This document shows, piece by piece, positions 42,809-47,580 of a DNA stretch of 47,580 nt. Within the stretch, counting starts at the first letter, position 1. Every line of letters starts with the position of its first letter. Made by a program: the position numbers and the translations under genes. Source of the stretch: Pedobacter sp. V48 (lineage in GTDB: Bacteria; Bacteroidota; Bacteroidia; Sphingobacteriales; Sphingobacteriaceae); the NCBI RefSeq assembly GCF_000523515.1, contig NZ_AWRU01000030.1:74267-121846 (forward strand), given 5' to 3'. The notes below the pieces were generated by a model. The model saw nothing but the letters and a program-made list of their open reading frames with translations, was not told the origin of the DNA and did no database searches.

Positions 42809-45800
42809 ATGTTAAAAATATACAAAATTTTTGCAGGGATCCTTATATCCTTTTTTTTCCTGCAAACCGTACAGGCACAATCTGTTAAGATAACAGGTAC
42901 TGTTACCGGAAACCCAGACGGGGAGACTATTCCAGGAGCATCAATTACCATAAAAGGTAAAAAAAGCGGAACAACTACAGATGGCAGCGGTAAGTTTTCT
43001 CTTGCTGCAGATGTCAATGATGTACTTAGTATATCTTATCTTGGATACACTACAAAAGAGATAACCATTACCGCAGCTACAACTTCATTAAATATTGCGC
43101 TTGATGTTTCAGCGAATGCTTTAAGTGAAGTTGTTGTTACAGCGCTTGGTATCTCTAAAGAAAAGAAATCGTTGGGATATGCGGTTCAGGAATTAAAATC
43201 TAAAGATATTGCTACCGCAAAAGAAACCAACATAATCAACTCTCTGGCCGGAAAAATTGCCGGTGTGCAAACCACAAATAGCCAGGGCGATATGGGTTCA
43301 TCAAGAATTATAATTCGTGGTGAAACATCTATATCAGGCAACAACCAACCCCTCTTTGTAGTAGACGGAGTACCTGTTGATAATTCGCAGAATCTAGGTA
43401 TAGCTGGATCAAGGGATTTTGCCAATACCATTTCTGACATTAACTCTGAAGACATTGAATCAATCAGTGTACTAAAAGGTCCAAATGCCGCAGCACTATA
43501 TGGATCACGTGCAGCTGCAGGTGTTATCCTTATTAAAACCAAAACTGGCAGAGGCCAAAAAGGCTTGGGTATCAGTGTAAACTCTAATGCTACATTTTCA
43601 AACCTGCTAACGTTACCTGATTATCAAAACTCATTCGGACAGGGTACCAGCGGCAAGTTTAGCTTCGTAGATGGAAAAGGCGGGGGTGTAAATGATGGTG
43701 TAGATGAAAGCTGGGGACCAGCATTGGACGGCCGTTTAATTCCTCAGTTTAATTCTAAAGGTGTTGCTGTTCCATTTATTGCTCATCCAGATAATGTTAA
43801 GGATTTCTTCGAAACAGGTTTTGCCCTTAATAATGGTATTGCTATTGCAGGCTCCGGAGAAAAACAAGATGTCCGTTTCTCTTACAACAACCTTACACAA
43901 GGTGGTATACTGCCAAATTCTTCTCAGGACAAGAATTCACTATTATTGAACACCACATACAGAATCACTCCTAAATTAACCTTAAATGCTTCTGCAAATT
44001 ATATAAAAAGCAATGCCGATAATCTTCCTGCATCTGGCGGAAAACGTGCAACAGGACCGATGCTTCAATTTACATGGTTTGGAAGACAGGTAGATGTTAG
44101 TCAGCTTAAAAACTATAAAGACGAAAACGGAAACGATTTTAACTGGAACAACAGTTACTATAGCAACCCGTACTTCATAGCCTACGAGAATACCGTTGGT
44201 CAGAAACGTGATCGTATTATTGGTAATGCAGAGTTAAACTACAAAATTACAAGCGCACTTTCTGCTAACTTCAGAACAGGAAATGATTACTATACAGACC
44301 GCAGAAAAATCAGAATTGCTTATGGAACAAATGGTACCCCATTCGGTTCATACGAGGAAGATGCGTATACAGTTAACGAAAATAATACCGAAGGTCGTTT
44401 AGAGTTCAATAAGAAACTGAATTCAGATTTCTCAGTAGATATTTTGGGTGGTGGAAACATTAGAACTTCTACTTTCGAACAAAACGATCAGAAAGCGACT
44501 AAGCTAGCAGTAAACGGCTTATATACTTTGAGCAACTCAAGAGATCCATTGGTGTCTTCAAACGTTTACACCAAACTTAGAACCTATAGTTTATTTGGGT
44601 CCGCTCAGTTGGGCTTTAGAGATTATGCATATCTGAACTTAACAGCACGTAACGACTGGGATTCCAGTTTACCAAAACCTAACCTATCTTATTTCTACCC
44701 TTCTGTTAACGGAAGTATAATTCTTACAGAAGCTTTTGATATTAAAAGCGAGGTGCTTAGTTTCGCTAAACTAAGAGGAGGGTGGTCTAAAGTAGGAAAG
44801 GCAACAGATCCTTATCAGCTGATCAATACCTACAGCTTCACTGCTCCATTTGATGGAAATCCACAACAATCAGTCAATACGATCGACCTTAATCCAAACC
44901 TTCTGCCAGAAATCACCAAATCTACTGAGGCAGGTGCCGAAATTGGGTTGTTTGATAACCGCATCAAGCTGGATCTAAGTGTGTACAATACAAACAGTAT
45001 CAACCAGATTTTAAAAGTGGACGTAAGTTCAGGAACAGGATATACCCAAAAACTTATTAATGGCGGAAGTATCAATAATAAAGGAATAGAAGTTCAATTA
45101 GGTTTAACCCCTGTTAAACTTAAAGACTTTAGCTGGGACATCAATTTAAACTATTCACGTAATCGCAGTAAGGTTACAGAACTGGATAAAGAAGGACGCA
45201 TTAGCAGCTATACAATTGGTACCAGTGGAACGCTTGATGTATTGGCAGCTGTAGGCCAGCCTTACGGTACTTTCTTCGGAACTGCTTACCAGCGTGATGC
45301 TGCCGGACAAATTCTGGTAAGCTCTGATGGTACCCCGGTTATCAATCCTGAAAAACAAATTCTTGGTAAGTTTACACCAAACTGGATAGGCGGAATTACG
45401 AATAACTTTACTTACAAGAATTTCAATTTGAATTTCCTTGTAGACGCCAGAATTGGTGGTAAGGTATTCTCTGGCAGTAACGCTACAGGAACTTACACAG
45501 GAGTACTCGCAAGTACAATGAGAGGAAGAAATGCTGAAAATGGCGGACTTACCTATACCTCAGGTGGAACAACATTTAATGACGGGATGATCTTTGATGG
45601 CGTTCTGGCTGATGGCACTAAGAACAATAAAATCATTCCTGCAGAAGAGTATTACAAAGCTACAACCAATGCAGATGAGCAATTTGTTTACAGCGCTTCT
45701 TATATCAAATTAAGAGAAGCTAGATTGAGCTACAACATTCCTTCGCAATGGGTTAAAAAGATCGGGTTACAAGACGCTACTTTCTCAATAGTGGGACGTA

Positions 45801-45937
45801 ATCTTTGGATCATCCATAAAGATGCACCAAATATTGACCCTGAAACTGCATTCAACACAGGAAACGCTCAGGGTCTGGAAGATCTAACTCTTCCAACAAC
45901 AAGATCATTTGGTTTTAACCTTAATTTTAAATTCTAG
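42809..45937 (+). CDS. SusC/RagA-family TonB-linked outer membrane transporter (pair 3)
   Basis: The 1042-residue protein has a signal peptide (about 1-23, ending VQAQ), a carboxypeptidase-regulatory-like domain (about 28-105: KITGTVTGNPDGETIPGASI) and a plug starting SEVVVTALGISKEKKSLGYA. LFVVDGVPVDN and SISVLKGPNAAALYGSRAA follow, then a barrel ending SFGFNLNFKF. No STN domain. It imports a nutrient with the SusD 5 bp downstream. The SAM riboswitch in its leader points to methionine or another sulfur source, or a substrate linked to methylation, rather than to rhamnose, despite GH78 genes on both sides. That reading is inference. Confidence 0.95.
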   Translation: MLKIYKIFAGILISFFFLQTVQAQSVKITGTVTGNPDGETIPGASITIKGKKSGTTTDGSGKFSLAADVNDVLSISYLGYTTKEITITAATTSLNIALDVSANALSEVVVTALGISKEKKSLGYAVQELKSKDIATAKETNIINSLAGKIAGVQTTNSQGDMGSSRIIIRGETSISGNNQPLFVVDGVPVDNSQNLGIAGSRDFANTISDINSEDIESISVLKGPNAAALYGSRAAAGVILIKTKTGRGQKGLGISVNSNATFSNLLTLPDYQNSFGQGTSGKFSFVDGKGGGVNDGVDESWGPALDGRLIPQFNSKGVAVPFIAHPDNVKDFFETGFALNNGIAIAGSGEKQDVRFSYNNLTQGGILPNSSQDKNSLLLNTTYRITPKLTLNASANYIKSNADNLPASGGKRATGPMLQFTWFGRQVDVSQLKNYKDENGNDFNWNNSYYSNPYFIAYENTVGQKRDRIIGNAELNYKITSALSANFRTGNDYYTDRRKIRIAYGTNGTPFGSYEEDAYTVNENNTEGRLEFNKKLNSDFSVDILGGGNIRTSTFEQNDQKATKLAVNGLYTLSNSRDPLVSSNVYTKLRTYSLFGSAQLGFRDYAYLNLTARNDWDSSLPKPNLSYFYPSVNGSIILTEAFDIKSEVLSFAKLRGGWSKVGKATDPYQLINTYSFTAPFDGNPQQSVNTIDLNPNLLPEITKSTEAGAEIGLFDNRIKLDLSVYNTNSINQILKVDVSSGTGYTQKLINGGSINNKGIEVQLGLTPVKLKDFSWDINLNYSRNRSKVTELDKEGRISSYTIGTSGTLDVLAAVGQPYGTFFGTAYQRDAAGQILVSSDGTPVINPEKQILGKFTPNWIGGITNNFTYKNFNLNFLVDARIGGKVFSGSNATGTYTGVLASTMRGRNAENGGLTYTSGGTTFNDGMIFDGVLADGTKNNKIIPAEEYYKATTNADEQFVYSASYIKLREARLSYNIPSQWVKKIGLQDATFSIVGRNLWIIHKDAPNIDPETAFNTGNAQGLEDLTLPTTRSFGFNLNFKF

Positions 45938-45942
45938 ACATC

Positions 45943-47379
45943 ATGAAATTCAAATATATTCCAATCCTTTTTTCTGCAATCATAGCAACAGCTTTCACTT
46001 CGTGCAAAGACGAGCTCGCAGATATCAACAAAAACCCCAACGCCGCAGAAAATCCACTTCCTGATTATTTGCTAACAGGTGCTATAAAGAACACTGCTGA
46101 TGCATACTGGGGAACTAACAATATTAACTCAAGTCTGCTATTTGTTCAGCACTGGTCAAAAATACAGTATACTGATGCCGATCGTTACATTTTCTCTAAT
46201 ACCGATCTTCAGGATTTATGGAACACCGGATATACAAAAGGTATCACTAATCTTAACAAATTGATTGAGCTAGCCGATGCACAACAAAACACCAATTACA
46301 GAGGCGTAGCTAAAGTGTTAAGATCATGGACATTTCTATTGCTAACAGATGCTTACGGAGATATACCCTATTCTCAATCTATCCAGATCAAAGAATTCGT
46401 AACTCCAGTATATGATACCCAAAAAGATGTTTATTTTGGATTACTTAATGATCTGAAATCTGCACAAGCTGATCTGGATCTGAATGGTAAGGCAATTGCA
46501 GGAGACATTATTTATGCTGGTAAGATAGATCGCTGGAAAAAGTTTGCAAATGCATTAAGATTGCGCATTGCGCTTCGAATAGCCGATCGTGAACCAGAAA
46601 AAACTAAGGCAGTTTTAGCAGAAATTGCAGCAGAAGGTGGCGCTTATATTAGCAGCAATGCCGAAATAGCTCAGTTGGTATATGTTACTTCTCCTAATCA
46701 GAACCCTATAAGCAATACATTTGATACGCGTAATGATCATAGGATAAGCAAAACCATTGTAGATAAATTGAGGAGTTTAAGCGATCCTCGTCTTCCAATA
46801 TTTGTCAGTCCAACTAAAGATGCTACACCAGAAACTTATGTTGGTGTGCCAAATGGTTTGTTAACAAGTGATGCCAACAGCCTTGGTTTAAATAAAACTT
46901 CTAAACCCGGCACTTACTTCCTTGCTCCTTCTGCACCTGCGGTTATCATCAGCTATGCTGAGGTATTATTTGATCGTGCAGAGATAGCAGCGCGTGGTTT
47001 TAGCAGTGAGGATCCGGCAGCTTTGTATAAACAAGCCGTTGAAGAATCATTAAGACAATATGGGGTTACAGAAGGTGAAATCACTACCTATACAAACCTT
47101 CCTGCCGTAAAGTATAACCCTGGTAATTACAAAAAATCTATTGGTGACCAAAAATGGATTGCTTTATTTGGACAGGGACTAGAAGCCTTTGCTGAGTGGA
47201 GAAGATTGGATTATCCGGAACTTGCTCCTGCTGTTGCAGGTACATTAGGTGGAAAACTACCTGTAAGATTTATATATCCAGGGCGTGAACAATCGCTTAA
47301 CGGTGTAAATTATAAAGTCGCAGTGGCAAGACAAGGTGCAGATATATTAACTACGAGACTGTGGTTTGATGTAAAGTAA
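45943..47379 (+). CDS. SusD-like surface lipoprotein, SusD_2 type (pair 3)
   Basis: The 478-residue protein has a lipoprotein signal with lipobox FTSC (Cys20). The second SusD subtype (PF12771-like) is suggested by DINKNPNAAENPLPDYLLTGA near the N-terminus, split here as DINKNPNAAENP and DYLLTGA. Supporting motifs are TDAYGDIPYSQS, VISYAEVLFDRAEIAARG, and a C-terminus with QGLEAFAEWRRLDYPEL and RFIYPGREQSLN. It pairs with SusC 3 to form the surface lid. SusD_2 partners are often found with non-glycan importers, such as peptide systems, which would fit a sulfur-controlled role, though this is not decisive. A strong terminator follows 20 bp after the stop. Confidence 0.93.
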   Translation: MKFKYIPILFSAIIATAFTSCKDELADINKNPNAAENPLPDYLLTGAIKNTADAYWGTNNINSSLLFVQHWSKIQYTDADRYIFSNTDLQDLWNTGYTKGITNLNKLIELADAQQNTNYRGVAKVLRSWTFLLLTDAYGDIPYSQSIQIKEFVTPVYDTQKDVYFGLLNDLKSAQADLDLNGKAIAGDIIYAGKIDRWKKFANALRLRIALRIADREPEKTKAVLAEIAAEGGAYISSNAEIAQLVYVTSPNQNPISNTFDTRNDHRISKTIVDKLRSLSDPRLPIFVSPTKDATPETYVGVPNGLLTSDANSLGLNKTSKPGTYFLAPSAPAVIISYAEVLFDRAEIAARGFSSEDPAALYKQAVEESLRQYGVTEGEITTYTNLPAVKYNPGNYKKSIGDQKWIALFGQGLEAFAEWRRLDYPELAPAVAGTLGGKLPVRFIYPGREQSLNGVNYKVAVARQGADILTTRLWFDVK

Positions 47380-47398
47380 TATCATAAATTCCAATAAT

Positions 47399-47430
47399 AA
47401 AAAAGGCCGGTAATTGAACCGGCCTTTTTT
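47399..47430. terminator. Strong bidirectional terminator after SusD 3
   Basis: AAAAAAGGCCGGT (47399-47411) pairs perfectly with ACCGGCCTTTTTT (47418-47430) around a 6-nt loop. It carries a T run in both directions and serves both SusCD 3 and the minus-strand GH78 ending one base away. Confidence 0.93.
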
Positions 47431-47431
47431 A

Positions 47432-47580
47432 TTAAATTTTACTTTCAAAGTGATAACTACCAGATCCAATTTCTTTAGTTGCATCTGGCAATACGATCTT
47501 AGCTTTAGTATTTGCCGGTACTGTAACATCAAGTTTCAACAACCCATTTTCCAGTGTCCATGCAGATTTTACTGTGCCAT
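47432..47580 (-). CDS. C-terminal end of a second GH78 alpha-L-rhamnosidase, cut by window edge
   Basis: Only the last 49 codons are visible, ending at TAA 47434-47432. The peptide (SAWTLENGLLKLDVTVPANT, KAKIVLPDATKEIGSGSY, ending HFESKI) matches the GH78 C-terminal beta-domain and parallels the end of the complete rhamnosidase at 39616 (IVSSWKRSGNAVIYAVTIPA and GAGKYQFEIR). The enzyme probably completes a rhamnose-release set with the first GH78. Activity cannot be judged because the catalytic domain lies outside. Confidence 0.75.
   Translation of the reverse strand, partial: GTVKSAWTLENGLLKLDVTVPANTKAKIVLPDATKEIGSGSYHFESKI

Overview
The window looks like a chromosomal piece of a Bacteroidota bacterium, most likely Sphingobacteriaceae (Pedobacter-like). 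The signs are three SusC/SusD outer-membrane pairs, an ECF sigma/FecR anti-sigma pair, promoters of the TAnnTTTG type, few Shine-Dalgarno sequences, secreted GH29 and GH78 glycosidases, and AT-rich spacers. The genus is an inference from style, not from a search.

Layout. 1-6.6 kb: the 3' part of a sensor histidine kinase, then a CzcCBA/CusCBA-type metal efflux operon whose promoter carries four 11-bp direct repeats, a likely response-regulator operator. 6.6-12.3 kb: a GH29 alpha-L-fucosidase, an SRPBCC membrane protein, a small DUF5362-like membrane protein, the ATPase YchF and the Mg transporter MgtE. The convergent ychF/mgtE spacer holds two related structured elements in inverted orientation. 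12.3-18.8 kb: a long leader, SusC/SusD pair 1, and a secreted protein of unknown family that may be a glycosidase. 18.9-26.5 kb: ECF sigma factor, FecR-type anti-sigma factor, SusC/SusD pair 2 and a secreted endonuclease/exonuclease/phosphatase-fold enzyme. 26.5-28.8 kb: a short-chain dehydrogenase and a sialate O-acetylesterase-like enzyme. 28.8-30.4 kb: a gene-poor stretch with a candidate structured RNA, a frameshifted secreted-protein gene, an 11-bp tandem repeat array and tRNA-Arg(CCG). 30.5-32.5 kb: an orphan lipoprotein and an EamA exporter.

32.5-42.3 kb is a complete L-rhamnose locus on the minus strand. In transcription order it holds a GH78 alpha-L-rhamnosidase, a GntR/LacI-type regulator, the RhaT symporter, a fused rhamnulose-1-phosphate aldolase/lactaldehyde dehydrogenase, a Pseudomonas-type rhamnose isomerase and a rhamnulokinase. 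The rhamnosidase frees L-rhamnose, RhaT imports it, and the isomerase, kinase and aldolase/dehydrogenase convert it to central metabolites. A second GH78 is cut off by the right edge.

Between the two GH78 genes is SusC/SusD pair 3. It is preceded by a canonical SAM-I riboswitch and, between riboswitch and susC, a small open frame of 39 codons unusually rich in Met and Cys. A SAM-sensing leader on a nutrient importer, with a possible sulfur-amino-acid-rich leader peptide, is the most interesting arrangement in the window. The structured pair after ychF/mgtE and the candidate RNA near 29.0-29.15 kb come next.
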